A DNA stretch of 64,000 bases, taken from positions 62,001-126,000 of the forward strand of contig CALYDD020000435.1 in assembly GCA_944472135.2 (NCBI GenBank). The letters run 5' to 3'. This document shows, one piece after another, positions 51,419 to 64,000 of this stretch (positions are counted from its first letter, which is position 1; every line of letters begins with the position of its first letter). This DNA comes from Trichobilharzia regenti. Its lineage: Eukaryota > Platyhelminthes > Trematoda > Strigeidida > Schistosomatidae. A program made the position numbers and the translations under genes. The notes under the pieces are model-generated. The model ran no database searches, was not told where the DNA came from, and was given only the letters and a program-made list of their open reading frames with translations.

Positions 51419-52803
51419 AACTAAACCAACCAGCTCAGAGAACACTAATAATTGTAACACTTTTTATATTGCGTAATTCGCTATCTTAAATTTACAATTC
51501 TAATCAAACAACTTCGGAAATATTCCTCTTGGTGCTCATATACATCTATATATATATATGCGATTGTACAGCTTAAGAATGATCTCGGTGACAAGAAGAT
51601 TAACTCTTCTCTCAATGTCTTTTATTTTACACAAATCATTCAGGATTTTCAGATTCATGAATAATCCTCATCCAGGCATTAATGAAAACAAAACAAAACA
51701 CGTAGTGTTCAGCGAAGAGTTTCTTTTCAGCGGCGAATTCATTTTCTTAGCTATACCATCGCAAATATATATACATATGAGTTATTTTGCATGCATATGT
51801 AGATTGTTTGTCAAACGAAAATACAATTGGTTAAGGTTATTTTGTACTAAACAGTAAGAGAAGTAGTAAGTTTTGGGTGGAGTTACGTAATACAAACACG
51901 GTCAAGAAAATTGAGTTTTAATAAAACTGGGGTAGTAACAAAGGTGATAAGTTGTCACAAACAGCTGTTAAAATGGAGTTACGTAACAACATGAATAGTT
52001 TGATGATTGAGTTGTACTCAGGATACGCATAGGAACATAACGAGCTCGTAGACCATTGAGCCACTGGGACCTGATCCAATGGTTTTTGAATTCTACTAAT
52101 TCACGACATAGCGCGACCATTTCCCAATGTCTTCTTCGATGAGTTACTGCCCCATCCTTGACCTGCTGTATCCTAATGGCCATGGCTTCCCACTAGAACC
52201 CCAAGTTAACTGGCTGAATAGGGCCCGGTGGGTGCGTACTGTGAAGAGTCGCAAGCTAAGACGAAACAGTTTTCCAGCACTCCCTGCAGGTTTTCCAGTG
52301 GTTCTCTAACTGATGTCAGCTCATGAAGAAATCCTCCATGCAATCAAATAAAATCCCTAGAAAATCAATACTTGGAAACATAGAAACAGAGTAGAGAATA
52401 CGAAATTAAGTAAGAGTTCTAAATGAATATAAGAATTAAAAGCAATTAAAGAAACAGGCAAACAAAAAAAAATTAAAATCATCAAAAATTAACAAAGTTG
52501 TTACCACTATAAAAGAAGTGGTCGACTAATTTTCTTTTGTGTGCACAGGTCCGGTTTTCGTATGCGGAATGGCCAGAGCTTCAGCAATACAAAGAAAACG
52601 AAAATGTATTGCCTTTGGTAGGTTATTCTTGACTCCGTAGATTACTTTGAAGCAGGAGGCGTTTGTTGAGATGGAATGATCAGTGCATCTTTTGTCCTTT
52701 TGCAGAGTATCAGTCTCTCGCTTTTAAAACGTGTTTGTCGACGAAAGAGGTTGGATATCTACCTTTTTATCGGAACGCTTATGCAAGACTACACAATTCG
52801 TCA

Positions 52804-53670
52804 CTATTGTTATTATTCCTTCCTTTAGATCCTAGAGGAACATAAGGCTTCTGCCGTACGTCTACATTGTGTTCGATTCTCTGCCAACCTCTTCACCTGG
52901 CTCCACGTCTGCCCACATGCTTTCATCTCCTTGTCACATCACCTCCTCCATATCACCCTCACAATGACGACCAACTCCCCGCTTCCTATTCGAGCGATGG
53001 CCTGTCATGTGATGTCACTTGATGGATCGTTTTCTTAGAGTTTAGCCAATCCACCTGAACAGTTGGTTCCCGCTGGGTTGATTCGCTCCCAAAGATTTCT
53101 CCCTGTTGCTAATCTTTTCCAGCCATCTAATCTTGAGTAGTATTGAGCGAAGGCAGCTGTTGATGAAGGTGTATAGCCTGTTTGAAGTGCCCTTCGTGAG
53201 GCACCAAGTCTCTGATTCATAGACTATCACTGATTTCACATTCGAGTTGAAAATCCCCATCTTATTTTTATTTTGAGTGCGGTTGTTCTACCTCCACACA
53301 GACATGAGTCCAATGAAAACTTGCCTTGCTTTGACATCTTCGTCAGTTCCGCCTGTACTTGAAACGATGCTTCCGAGGTAGGTAGGTAAGTAGGCAGTTA
53401 TAGGAGGTTGCTTCTTCCGGAGTTCTCCCATGTATGCTGATTGTTGTCTGTTGTTATTGTTGTTGTCGTTTCTACTGTTGACCAGGAATCTTCATAACCT
53501 ACTTCTGTTTTCTCTATGTTCACCTGAAAGAAGTCCATTCTTCTCTGGATGCTTCTTCTTCTTCTGTCAACTTGTTGCTTTTCACCTGCATATCTTCCAG
53601 TTTGTGGGAAATCAGACACATATATCATCAGCGAAGTCGAATTCGTTGTTCAATGCATTTTCAAGCATAT
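52804..53670 (-). pseudogene. RTE-like fragment R2, B2 copy
   Basis: Collinear with 23,166-24,030. Small differences in a GTTATT-type run near 53,456 and a shorter GAGGTAGG stretch near 53,375. Confidence 0.7.
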
Positions 53671-54303
53671 TTTCGGTAAATCTTTTCCAGTAGCATATGA
53701 CTTTGTGTAGAAAGCATATTCGCGAGCGTGTGTGTGTGTGAGTTGTATGTCAGTGTAAGGCTTTGCTTGTGCCTGCTGTGTGTGTGTGTGTGCGCGCAAG
53801 CGCGTTTGCGTGTGTCTTTCTGTATGAATATGACTGACTGTCTGATTTCACAAAAAATGAATTGATTACACCATACATGCCTGATATTTGAGTTGTTATT
53901 ATGTCAGTCAGTGTGTGAATGGAGCAAAATGTATCACAATTCATCACAATTTCAAAAAACATCATTACACTATTACGACATGATAGAGGTAGACATTAAG
54001 GTAAACAGGTAATGTCAATCATGCATGCCATTATGCAAACATGTGATGTAAAAAATACCATTCTCATTTCATCACATTTGGGTTGTTTCACTCACATGTC
54101 ATCATCAGTGAAATCTTTGACATACTTTGAAAAATTCAATAAAATTGTTAAAAATAAAAGCTCTACCATATAGTTAATGTATTGGATTATACATTTTCAT
54201 CTTAATATCTATCATGATAAGATTAAATGAGATGTAGGCTTTTTTTTGCTGCCATAATGATTAGAGAATCTAAGATACACCGATATAATATATATATATA
54301 TAT

Positions 54304-55050
54304 GGCCGATGATATATGTGTCAGATTTCCCATAAACTGGAAGATATGCAAGTGAAAAGAAACAAGTTGACAGAAGAAGAAGCATCCAGAGAAGATAGGA
54401 CTTCTTTCAGGTGAACATAGAGAAAACAAAAGATGGTGATGAAGATTTCTGGCCAACAGCAGCAGCAGCAACAACAACAACAACAGACAACAATCAGCAT
54501 AAATGGCACGAACCTGAAAGAGACAACCTCCTATAACTGACTACCTACCTACCTACCTCCCTCGGAAGCATCGTTTCAACTACAGGCCAGCGGAAATGAC
54601 GAGGACATCAAAGCCAGAATCGGAAAAGCAAGACAAGCTTTCATTACTCTTAAGTCTATGTGGAGTTCAACAGCACTCAGCATGAAAATGAAAATAAGAT
54701 GGGGATTTTCAACTCCAATGTGAAGTCAGTGCTACTATACGGATGGAACAGAGACTTGGTGAGTCATAAAGAGCACCTGAAACAAACTACAGACCTTCAT
54801 CAACAGCTGTCTTCGCTAAATACTCAAGATCAGATGGCCAGAAAAGATCAGCAACAGGAAAGGATCTCTGGCAACGAGCGGACCAACCCATCAGGAACCG
54901 ATTGTGAAACAAATAGGCAGGAGGGATAAGAGCTTATGGATGACCGTGGAATCAGACAAAGAGGACTGCAAAGAATAAGAATGGAAATGGTGGTATGCTG
55001 CTGAAGCTATACTGCTTCACTCGAAACCTAAAGGAACAATAAAAGTAATA
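54304..55050 (+). pseudogene. RTE-like fragment R3, B2 copy
   Basis: Collinear with R3. An (AT)n run just upstream (54,285-54,302) is longer than in B1, and a CTATAACTGA change near 54,532 adds a stop. Confidence 0.7.
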
Positions 55051-56259
55051 TTTGCCCCCTGATAAATTATTTATTGTGAAAGCAAACACATAAGAAAATT
55101 TATACAGTCGAAGCATACAGCTAAAGAAATCGACATCAAGCAATCAAAAATGCAAAAATTAACAAAATCAATTAATCATCATCAATCAATCGATCAATAA
55201 TCAGAATGTACAGTTCTACATCAAATAAGGCTAATTAATTTTTATGTAATAAAACCATTAAAGAAATGTAAATTAAGGCCAAATATATGTCAAACGCGTA
55301 AAAATACAGCCTCTCAGTGAAATAAGATTGTCTAAAATTCTGCTTAAAACTTTCTCTGCCATTGTTTTCGCTAGAAAAGAACATCAATGATGAAACTATT
55401 CAATCAAAAGAGGGAAAGACTAAAAGTAACAATTTATAAAACGCTATCCATGAACATCAGCTACGACTGGGAAGTAGTTCTTCAAGTTGTATTGGACACC
55501 ACACTGAAGCGGTGGCTGAATATCCAGTTATTCTAAACCCTATCACACAACGTGGTCCGGGCTCCGAATTCCCGGTGGTTCACGCACTGATATATACCTC
55601 TCTTGACCGGTGAGAAGAGAGGAGGTCGAGCGTGAGGTTGGAAACTTCAGCCTGTAAAATGAGAATAACACCATTGCTACGTAAATTTCAAAGTTCAAGG
55701 AGGAAGTTCTCTGCACCATTCGGAATACAAGGAGTTTAATGCTTACCTAGTTAGTAATAATATCGTTTTATGTGATTGTACAAAAACTCGCTGACTCGAA
55801 TACAGTTGCAGCATTCACTACACTAGTTAATAGTCAGACGTATTTACTAATGTTGCATGGGCAGACTGATAGGAGGCAGTAAAAATTGGAGTTAACATTT
55901 TAAGTCAAATCTGGATTTGAGTTAACCCTGTGATTATGAAATAACTTCAATCGACAACCTTATTTAACCTTGGGCCAATCGCCAACTAATCAAAACAATT
56001 TTTGTCCCCTAACCTAGGCGATGTTTAATGCGGTTAAAAAAACCAATATTGCCGCTGCTACTAAGTTACGCATTTCAACCACTAGGTCCCAGGTTCGAGT
56101 GTCAATCCACCGACCGATAGCTACTACCTTGACGTGGTGGTCGGCCTTCTATATCGCAATGACTTTAACAAGCTACACTGGCTGGAACTATTGTTCCTAC
56201 AGTGCAAGGAAAGTTGTTAGGATAGCGAATAGACTAAAATCAGTTACCGCATGGTGTAA

Positions 56260-58125
56260 GAATCTAGTTTTTACAACACGTTGGGGATGTCTGTGCGAAT
56301 CGGAATATGGGAATCAGAAGAAGTCCCATCGGGTTGGTGTAATTCATTGTTTATCCCGATACACAAGAAGGGAGACAAGTCTTCCTGTGATAGTCATCAG
56401 AAGAGGATTAGCCTGACTAATATGATATCTAAACTTCTGGGCTCAATAATCATGCGTGGAGTAAATGGTGCTCGCGAGGAGCAAACACGAGAGAACCAGG
56501 CAGGCTTTAGACCAGGGAGAGGGTGTGTTGATTATATCTTCACCCTTCAACAGCTTCTGGAATTTAGGCACACTTACCACCGTCAAACAATCAGCATATT
56601 TCTTGACCTGAAAGTGGCGTTCACTTCTGTGGACCGAGAAGTAATATGGCGATGCTTAGCTGTGAAGGGAATGCCGAGAAAATACATCGAACTGATCAAG
56701 GCACTCTACTCGAACTCATGCAGTCGGTCAGGTGAGAACCTACGGAAATTTATCATCTGAAGTGGTGATAACCAGTGATGCCAACCAGGGATGTCCCATG
56801 TCCCAATTTCTATTTAATTCCATCATAGATGTACTGATGAACTTAACTCTGACTGACTTCAGCGACTTATGGTTTAACTTGTTACCAGGGTATAAATAAT
56901 CTCGTTGACTTAGAATATGCAGATGATGAAGGTGAAGACACCAACAAAACGCAGACTCGTTTGGACACTTTGAGCAGCGATCTCCTCATATTTAGCATGT
57001 GATTTACTCCTGTCAAATGTATGATGGTACTGCAGGACTGAACTACATGGACTCAGCCCTAGCTTAGAGATAGGGAGTGAAACGGTAGAGTGTGTTAACC
57101 ACTTCATTTATTCGGGGATTTGCATCAGTCAACGCCAACGAGTTGATCGCTGACAAAACCTCAGCACAGAAACTGAAAGCTCGTTTGGCGTATAGCAACT
57201 TATTCTATCTCTGGTGCAGATGTGATATGCAGCTGTGTGTCGACCAAAGAGATTAAGTACAGCTCAACAATAATACGCTGTGTCTTCCTTTATGGCTGTC
57301 AGTAAGATATGGCTGTTGAAAGTGAAAGACATGGAAAGCCAGGCTAGCTGTCTTTGTTCATAGGTGTTTACGTTCTTGAAAGAAGTATAAAACTTGGGCT
57401 CTGTGGCAGACTATAACTCTATTAAAGATAAGATTTTATTTTGATAAATCACAGTAATATTAACTGATGACGTTTCGAGCACAAACTATTGCTCTTAATG
57501 ACACTAACCTGATACGATTATGACCAATAGTTTGTGCGTTCTATCTTGCGTGTTAGGTGTAATAAGGTGAACAATAATGAGGTTAGGCGTCGAGTGCTAG
57601 GCAAGGAGGGGAAGTCAATCGACGAGGTTGTGAAGTTAGATTAATTGAGATGGTTAGAATATGTGTTACGCGTGTATGTCCAGCCATTGCCTTCCTCGAC
57701 GAAAAATGTTAGTCGATACAGGAAAGCTCAGGTTGGAGAAGAGCTAGTGGATGGTCAAATCAAAACATGGCTTCAAAGAAATCAAAGAAATACACAACAG
57801 TTAGTTTAAGCCAAGTAGGAAGGTGCAAATTTCCTGGTTAGAGAGAGTCCTCACGACGGTAAAAACCAATTGGTGATATGACCAGCTCAAAATCGTTTTC
57901 AATGGCTGGCTCAGATGCATCTATTCCTTGTGACTTATAATATCCAATAAAACTATTTTGTTCTTCGATATTACTATTCTTTTTGCCTCTTTTGCCTGCG
58001 TTGACGGCGTCTGTTTTGCATTTCTTTTTACTTTCTCCTCTTGCTTTGTGTGTTACATGGAGTGTGCCGAGTTGAACTGCTGCACATCGTTGCGAAGTTC
58101 TACGTTGAAACCAATCAGTCAGCCT
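56260..58125 (+). pseudogene. CR1-like element C2, B2 copy
   Basis: Collinear with C2 including the PLE-derived insertion (57,376-57,541) and the Thr in motif A, so these defects predate the block duplication. The 159-codon RT frame is open here too (56,281-56,760). Confidence 0.75.
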
Positions 58126-58295
58126 CCAGTCCACTTAATATAATATATATATATATATATAGGATAGATGTTGCGTCAATCTTACTGCGTGTATTACGTG
58201 CTTACTTCCAAGTAGGTCTCACACAGGATTTTAAGAAGTTTTTCTTAAGTATGGTCACGCGAACTGATATCAGTTAGAGAACCATTGAAAACCAT

Positions 58296-58508
58296 CAAGG
58301 AGTACTGGACAACTAGTTGTTTCGTCTTTACTATCTGTGAAACTTCAGCACTACACACACACACACACAAACACACCGGAGTTTGAACTGCGGACCTTCC
58401 AGTCACAAGTCAAGCAAGTAGACCATTCATTCAGCCACTGAGACGCGACACACTGACCAATCCGTAAATTCAAACTTCTACTAATTTGTGATTTTTAAGG
58501 AGGATTCT
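58296..58508 (-). repeat. tRNA-derived SINE-like element, B2 copy
   Basis: Same element with a (CA)n run two bases shorter. Box-like motifs unchanged. Confidence 0.55.
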
Positions 58509-59391
58509 TCAGGCAGCTGAACCTAGAGTGGTATTGAAACCAAATGATTCACTCAGAGACAAGCTTTGTTTGGCTTACAAACCCGATAGACCAAATTAAT
58601 TACAAAAGATAGTTTCATTTACCAAATATCATATGATGCTCTATAATTAGGTCAATTACATGGTCAGGATCAATAAAATTATCGAAACATAAAAATTTAG
58701 ATCTAGATTTAGAATGACTAACTCTGATAAGTTATTAAACAAAAAATCTAGAAAAAAGCTACACCACTGCGATGCATTCACTTGTGTACAGTCACACAAC
58801 AGAGTATTATTAACGGTCACATGTATTAAACAGTAATACAACTGGAGGTAAACTGACTGGCTGATTTCACCAGAGAAATTTGCACAGAAGTACTCCCCTT
58901 CAAATTATTACATTTCAGGTACCAAATAAACGAAAACAAAAGGAAGACAGAGAAGAGATTCGAAAGAATCATTGATATAAGAATAAAACTTGTGCACTGT
59001 GGTAGAGTATAATTCCATTATGGGTAAATTTTTGTTTTGATAAAGTCTCACAATGGTGTTACACAGTAATGTTTACTGATGACCACGTTTCGAACACAAT
59101 TTATTGCTACTCATAATCATATCAAGGTAATCACACGACATTCTAACTTCATTTATATAGTTCCATTATTTTTCACTTGATTTGATTGGTAGTAGTATTT
59201 TCCATATTTCAGGTATGAGTGATGAGTCATTCCTGTTGCATGTGTTTGGTGTAGACTCGATGAACAAGGATTCAGTAATCAACCTCTCTCTCCACCTACC
59301 TAGATTACTTTTTAGAATTTTAACCCTCTCCCACCCTATTGTGTGGTTGTGTGTTAACGCATGCATTGCAATTGCTGAGCTTTTTTCTAAA

Positions 59392-61530
59392 TTACTTATC
59401 TTCTCCGGTGGGGTCAACCATTCTTACCTTAGCTAAATTCTTATGTTCCGACAATCTGTCTACCCCTGACCTACTAGTTTGACCTATGTATTTGACCTCA
59501 CAGTCAATGCATGGTATTTTGTAAATAATATTATTTTGTCTAATTGGGTCAACCGGGTCCTTTAACCTACAGAGCTTGTCCTGTCTGAGTGAGTTTGTAG
59601 GTTTAAATGCCACCCTAATTCCTGCTTTATTTAGAATCCTACGTAGGGTCTCAGATGTCCCCTCTTTATATGGTATAACTGTAGATGACTTATATTCTTT
59701 CTTATTTATGTTATTATTACTAGTTTCACAATTATTTTTATTTTTCGTTTGGCCTTTTTTGATCTTCCTAATGAATTTTATAGGGCGAACAATTGTTTTC
59801 AATAAATTCTTCTTCAGGCTCTACAATTATAAATCCATTAATGTAAGCATACAATAGCCAGTAAACCTGTATTTTCTGTTAACTATATTTATATTATATA
59901 CACACATCATTAAATTAAATTATTTCATCTCATTTTGTCCCATGTTGTTATTGACCATGCATATCAAAAAACTAAATGACTATATGACTATTGTTTCATC
60001 CCATCTTATACTTGTTCCACAATACACTTTCTGATATGATTCTAATTCGCCTTTGTTGGCTATTGTATGCTTACATTAATGGATTTATAACTATAGAGCC
60101 TGAAGGAGAATTTCTTGAAACCACAATAGTTCGCTTTAAATATTTTGTTCTGAATTTTATAGGATAGTTATTTAACACCAAAGCCTCTTCTATCTGTTTT
60201 AGTTCATCGTTTTGGTCTACTTAGTGCCACTGCTCGGTTTGTTAAACACTTAACTAAGCCTGCCTTCACAGTCAACGGATGAGATGAATTAAAGTCTAAG
60301 TATCTATTAGAATGAGTTGGTTTGCTGTACACACTAGTGTGCAGTTTACCTTCTTCTATTCGTTTTATTTTACAATCTAACATCACGGCTAATTCTCCTT
60401 GTTGATTTTCCGATTCAAATGTGAATTTTATTCCCTCTACTAGTGAGTTTATGTGTGTCAAGAAGCTAGAGAGAGATATGTTCTGTTTTTAACACTGTGA
60501 AAGTGTCATCCACATATCACCACCGTATTTTCCGGGTAGGATTAAATGTATTAAGAGCCATATTTTCCCAGCTGTCCATAAATATGTCTGCTACAATAGG
60601 AGATATTGGTGATCCCATTGCTACGCTTCGTGTTTGTCTATATATTTTACCTTGGAATTTAAAGATAGTAGATGTGAGGCATAACTGAATCCCTAACATA
60701 ATTTCTTCAATGGGCAGCTTTGTCTTATGATTGAGTTCAGGATCCGCAGTTAGTTCTTTTTTAACTAATTCTAAGGCCATATTGACTGGTATATTAGTAT
60801 AAAGACTAGTTATATCAAAACTAACCATTTTTTCATCATTCGCTAGTTGAATGTCGTTTAGTTTACTTTTCATCTCATATGAATTAGTTAGTCTAGAATT
60901 TGAACGATTTCTAATGGGGCATAATATTAGAGCTAAGTGTTTTGATAATTCATAAGTGGGAGTATTTCTAAAATCTACTATTGGTCGTATGGGGTAACCT
61001 GGCTTATGTATTTTTATAGTACCATATATTCTACTAGCATTATTAGTTTTAGGCATTAAATTAAACCATTTAGACTCACCCAGTGATGGCTTCACTCTGC
61101 ATATTAGTTCCGCTGTAGATTTCTTAACCTTATTCACTATTGTATCTACAGGCTTCTTAATTTCCTCATATGGACCCATTTGAATATGTTCAGTAACTTT
61201 TTTGATGTAGTCAGATTTATTCAAAACTACGGTGGCGTTTCCTTTGTCAGCTTTTGCGATGACAATATTTTTATCCTGTGTTTTAGACTAATGAAAGCTT
61301 CACTTTCCGATGCTGTTAAGTTTGATTTTGTTTTCTTTTGATTTTTCAGGGTTAATGCACATTGTGCTCGAACCTCTTCTGCTGTCATCTTATCTATTGA
61401 GCTTAGTGCTACTTCTATGTGTTAGGAATGACATCCTCTGGTTTTAAATTATTAACTGTTCCATTGAAATTTAGTCCTTTCTCAAGTACTTTTATCTCAC
61501 TTATTAGAGCTGCTTAGTTCCCTTGATGAG
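59392..61530 (-). pseudogene. Penelope-like element P1, B2 copy, RT frame better preserved
   Basis: The RT runs uninterrupted from 61,224 to 60,517 (235 codons): IYGTIKIHKPGYPIRPIV, EKMVSFDITSLYTNIPVNMA, LTSTIFKFQGKIYRQTRS, MGSPISPIVADIFMDSWENM. It still stops at the same TGA (60,517-60,519) before YVDD. The linker near 60,140-60,180 keeps LNNYPIKFRTKYLKRTIVV, where B1 has four extra bases (TTAG) that break the frame. Endonuclease 59,392-59,802 with IIYKIPCIDC and YIGQTSRSG. Confidence 0.8.
59827..60090. repeat. Perfect 34-bp inverted repeat inside P1, B2 copy
   Basis: Arms identical to B1; the interior is 196 bp and differs by a short AAACTAAATGACTATATG change near 59,970. Its presence in both blocks dates it before the block duplication. 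Confidence 0.85.
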
Positions 61531-62287
61531 AGGTTGATCACCAACTTTGTTCTGTCGATAGAGGAAAGATCGTCGAAAGAACGACGATATAAGCAAAAAT
61601 GGGCGGTGGGAGGAAAGAATACTAGCACGGAAAACCAATATGGTTTAATAGAGATACTGACGATTACAAAGGATGAATCCAACAGCGCCAGAGTGAGAAC
61701 GAGGATTTTGAACCACGTCAACACCAGTGGTGTCGTGGGCTGAAGGATATTTGTGTTAGAGGTTAACATCACTTGGTGCGTCACGACTTCCTGGTTGGAG
61801 TTCGAGAGATAGCTCGAATCGGTGAGTCGAAATGTTATCGGATGTGGCCAAGAATCCTAATTAATGGCGAACGTGCTGCAATTCCCTTCTTTCTTCCCTT
61901 CCCGAAGATAACTGACGAATGATGTTTGAACTTGTTAAATATAACTTTTTTCCTGGTCTGAGTTGACTGAAAACTGGGTTATTAAGTCGAGGAAACCCTA
62001 CTACAGAAGCTGCGTAACTGAGTGTGTATGTCATTAGTCCTCACAGTCACACACTAAGTGTTGTTCATATAAACCTGGTTACTCGATGAATTTGTTCCTC
62101 GGGGAACGAAGTTATTTCTAAAAACAACAATTTATCTGACTTCCCTCATAGAATGGTTTTATTTAATAAAAACACAATCAATGATACGGTATTACTGATT
62201 AACTGATGACCACAGTTCGAGCACATTTTATTACTGTTCATAATCATGTCAAGGCATTTGAACGGATAACTTTCGAATGTTTGTTTA

Positions 62288-62771
62288 TTTGGTAGTAGAA
62301 CTCATCCTTCATTGCATCCGGGCTGCAATCCGTCGGTACATAGGCAGAGACAACAAATAGACACCGCCTATCTGGCCTACTACTCCTTACTTTCGTATAA
62401 CCTTTCAGCCTCACAGCACATAAACGACTGTTAATGGGAATCCAGTCGAGCAATGCAGCTTCGGCTCTAGCGTTCAGTGCGACACGGACACCAGCTACGC
62501 CGGATGCCAACGCCACAGAGTCGCCGGGGTAGCGGAGGTGGTACATACTATTCGAACTTTCAGATGCAGAGGATAATCGAAACACTTCAATGGGATCTTG
62601 AATGTGGGTCTCTAAAATGCACCAGACATTGATAGCAAGGCGTTCCAATGTTCTCACCAAACCTGCCTGTTGTCCAATTTGCATGAGCATCCAAACATTG
62701 TAGGTGGAAAGCTTGAAGGCGGCGCGGGGTTTCAGGATATCCGTGTTAGGTGTCGCACTGAGGACAACCAT
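62288..62771 (-). pseudogene. CR1-like endonuclease N-terminal half, B2 copy of C3
   Basis: ATG at 62,769-62,771 is in frame here (MVVLSATPNTDILKP, STYNVWMLMQIGQQAG), unlike B1. It is cut at KDEFYYQ by the 4.3-kb deletion and reads into PLE terminal repeat, giving a false C-terminus. Confidence 0.75.
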
Positions 62772-63383
62772 TATGAAGGCTACTCATAACATTTCGAAAC
62801 GGCGCAGATAGGCTAAGAATTCAGATAAAGGTGAAAGGCTTACGAAAATGAAGACGCCAAGGATAGGAAAAGTAAAACGCAGGAGTCTATGTATAGAAAT
62901 AAAACTAAAGGTTCGGAAGAGATGCAACACTTGCAACATCATTACTGTTCGGGACCACTGTTAAGAACGTGCAATAAGTTTCACTGACAGTTTGTTATTG
63001 CATTTCATTGATTGTGTGAGGGCTGAGATACTACCCAGGAGCCCAGACCGAAGTAGGTGGTTGTCTTAAAGGACCACCGCGAGCTATTTGACTTGGAGTC
63101 TAGTCCGCAAAGCAGCAGAGCAGAGTCAGGAACCGGTGACCAATACAGTCTTGTACTCAATTTGACCCGATTGGACTCTGGAGCCCATGTACTCCATGGT
63201 AACTGCTTTTAGTCTGACTGCTATCCAAACAACCTCCTTGACATGGTAGGACCTGCAGGAACATCAGTCCAAGGCAGTTCAACTTACTGGGTCACTGCGT
63301 TATTCAAGCCCGACCACCACGGCAAGACAGAAGTTGTCGACCGGGCACTCTTAGTTTCTTAGATCTGATCCCAGTAACTGAAA

Positions 63384-64000
63384 TCAAACATTTGTAGTTC
63401 GTCGATGATTTATCGAAGCCTTACAGGTGAAAACCTACAAGAGCTGGCTGAAAAAAGAACTTAAAGTGAAAAAAGGGAGAAGACCGAAGTGAAGATAACC
63501 AACCAACGAATAACAACAAATACCAATCACCATCAACGGAAGAAATTTTAAAGAGGTCACACTTCCTTTACATATCTAGGAAATATCGTTTCAATTACAG
63601 GCGATAACACAGATGAGGATGTCAAAACCAGGAATGGAAAGGCAAAACAGGCCTTCGTCACTCTGAATACAGTTCGGAAATCATCTGTACTCGGCATACA
63701 CAAAACAAAATTCGGATTTCTAACACCCATGTTAAGCCAGTCAGCTCTAGTATATGGGCCAGAAACTTGGTGCACGTGTCACCGAAAGCATTTCCAACAG
63801 GTCAGCTGCCACCGTCGCTGTCTGACTCCATAGTGAAGGTCAGATTTTCGTCCAGAAAGGATTAGAAACAAAGAACTCTGAAAACAAACCAATTATGAGC
63901 CTATTGCTCAACAAATAAGCCGAGGAAAATATGGATCGATGAGTCACCCATCTAGGGAGACTGTCAAATGACACTGTGCTGAATGCAGGCAATCGCTCAA
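63384..64000 (+). pseudogene. RTE-like fragment R4, B2 copy, cut by the window end
   Basis: Matches 38,005-38,621 almost exactly; the remainder lies beyond the window. Confidence 0.65.

Larger units (their letters stand above)
48329..64000. repeat. Segmental duplication block B, copy 2 (runs off the window)
   Basis: Starts at the same base as copy 1 (AATGAAATACCTCAGG) but is preceded by unique DNA (CACTCATGGGATTAT) instead of a (CTAT)n array. It carries three deletions relative to copy 1. It preserves one element better than copy 1: the PLE reverse transcriptase frame at 60,517-61,224. Confidence 0.9.

Overview
This is eukaryotic repeat-rich DNA with no prokaryotic gene organisation. It is AT-rich and full of simple repeats, and it carries fragments of four kinds of retroelement: RTE-like and CR1-like non-LTR elements, Penelope-like elements (PLEs) with GIY-YIG endonuclease, and a Gypsy-type LTR element. 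It also holds tRNA-derived SINE-like pieces and hammerhead-ribozyme-like motifs. This mixture, the hammerhead core of the type described in schistosome Sm-alpha SINEs, and introns of 40-50 nt near a putative 5' end all suggest a blood fluke (Schistosoma or a close relative). The species cannot be read from the window.

Layout. (1) 1-16,230: three head-to-tail copies of a roughly 5.6-6.3 kb unit (A1 1-6,290; A2 6,291-11,877; A3 11,878-16,230, truncated). Each contains a large tetranucleotide (CTAT)n array of about 0.7-2.4 kb, a tRNA-like SINE region and, except in A3, a deleted RTE 3' tail. (2) 16,231-38,832: block B1, a pile of dead retroelements. (3) 38,833-40,540: no recognisable gene. (4) 40,541-46,610: A4, a fourth A unit whose left third is diverged and whose (CTAT)n tract is still short. 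(5) 46,611-48,328: an RTE tail and unique DNA. (6) 48,329-64,000: block B2, a second copy of B1 that lacks about 0.32, 2.2 and 4.3 kb present in B1.

Genes. No intact, confidently identifiable host gene is present. The best candidate is on the minus strand of units A1, A2 and A4. Five short exons joined through four GT-AG introns (42, 47, 131 and 72 nt in A1) give one open frame of 148 codons; I do not recognise the protein. Every other coding stretch is retroelement debris with frameshifts, stops or mutated catalytic residues. The best preserved are the PLE reverse transcriptase in B2 (60,517-61,224) and a CR1-like endonuclease domain in B1 (36,426-37,330).

How the parts relate. In B1 a PLE was interrupted by a 5'-truncated CR1-like piece flanked by a 12-bp target-site duplication, and a second PLE lies on the opposite strand with terminal repeats. 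The 5' region of that PLE is duplicated as a 0.96-kb inverted repeat around a 1.34-kb spacer that holds two head-to-head hammerhead-like motifs. Two of the three B2 losses have microhomology at their joints and at least two cut through element structures intact in B1, so B1 looks closer to ancestral. Long perfect (CTAT)n arrays and near-identical blocks are also where assemblies fail, so copy number, array length and the A3/B1 joint need long-read support. I do not see evidence for a new defence or metabolic system. The items most worth checking are the candidate repeated gene and the ribozyme-bearing inverted repeat.
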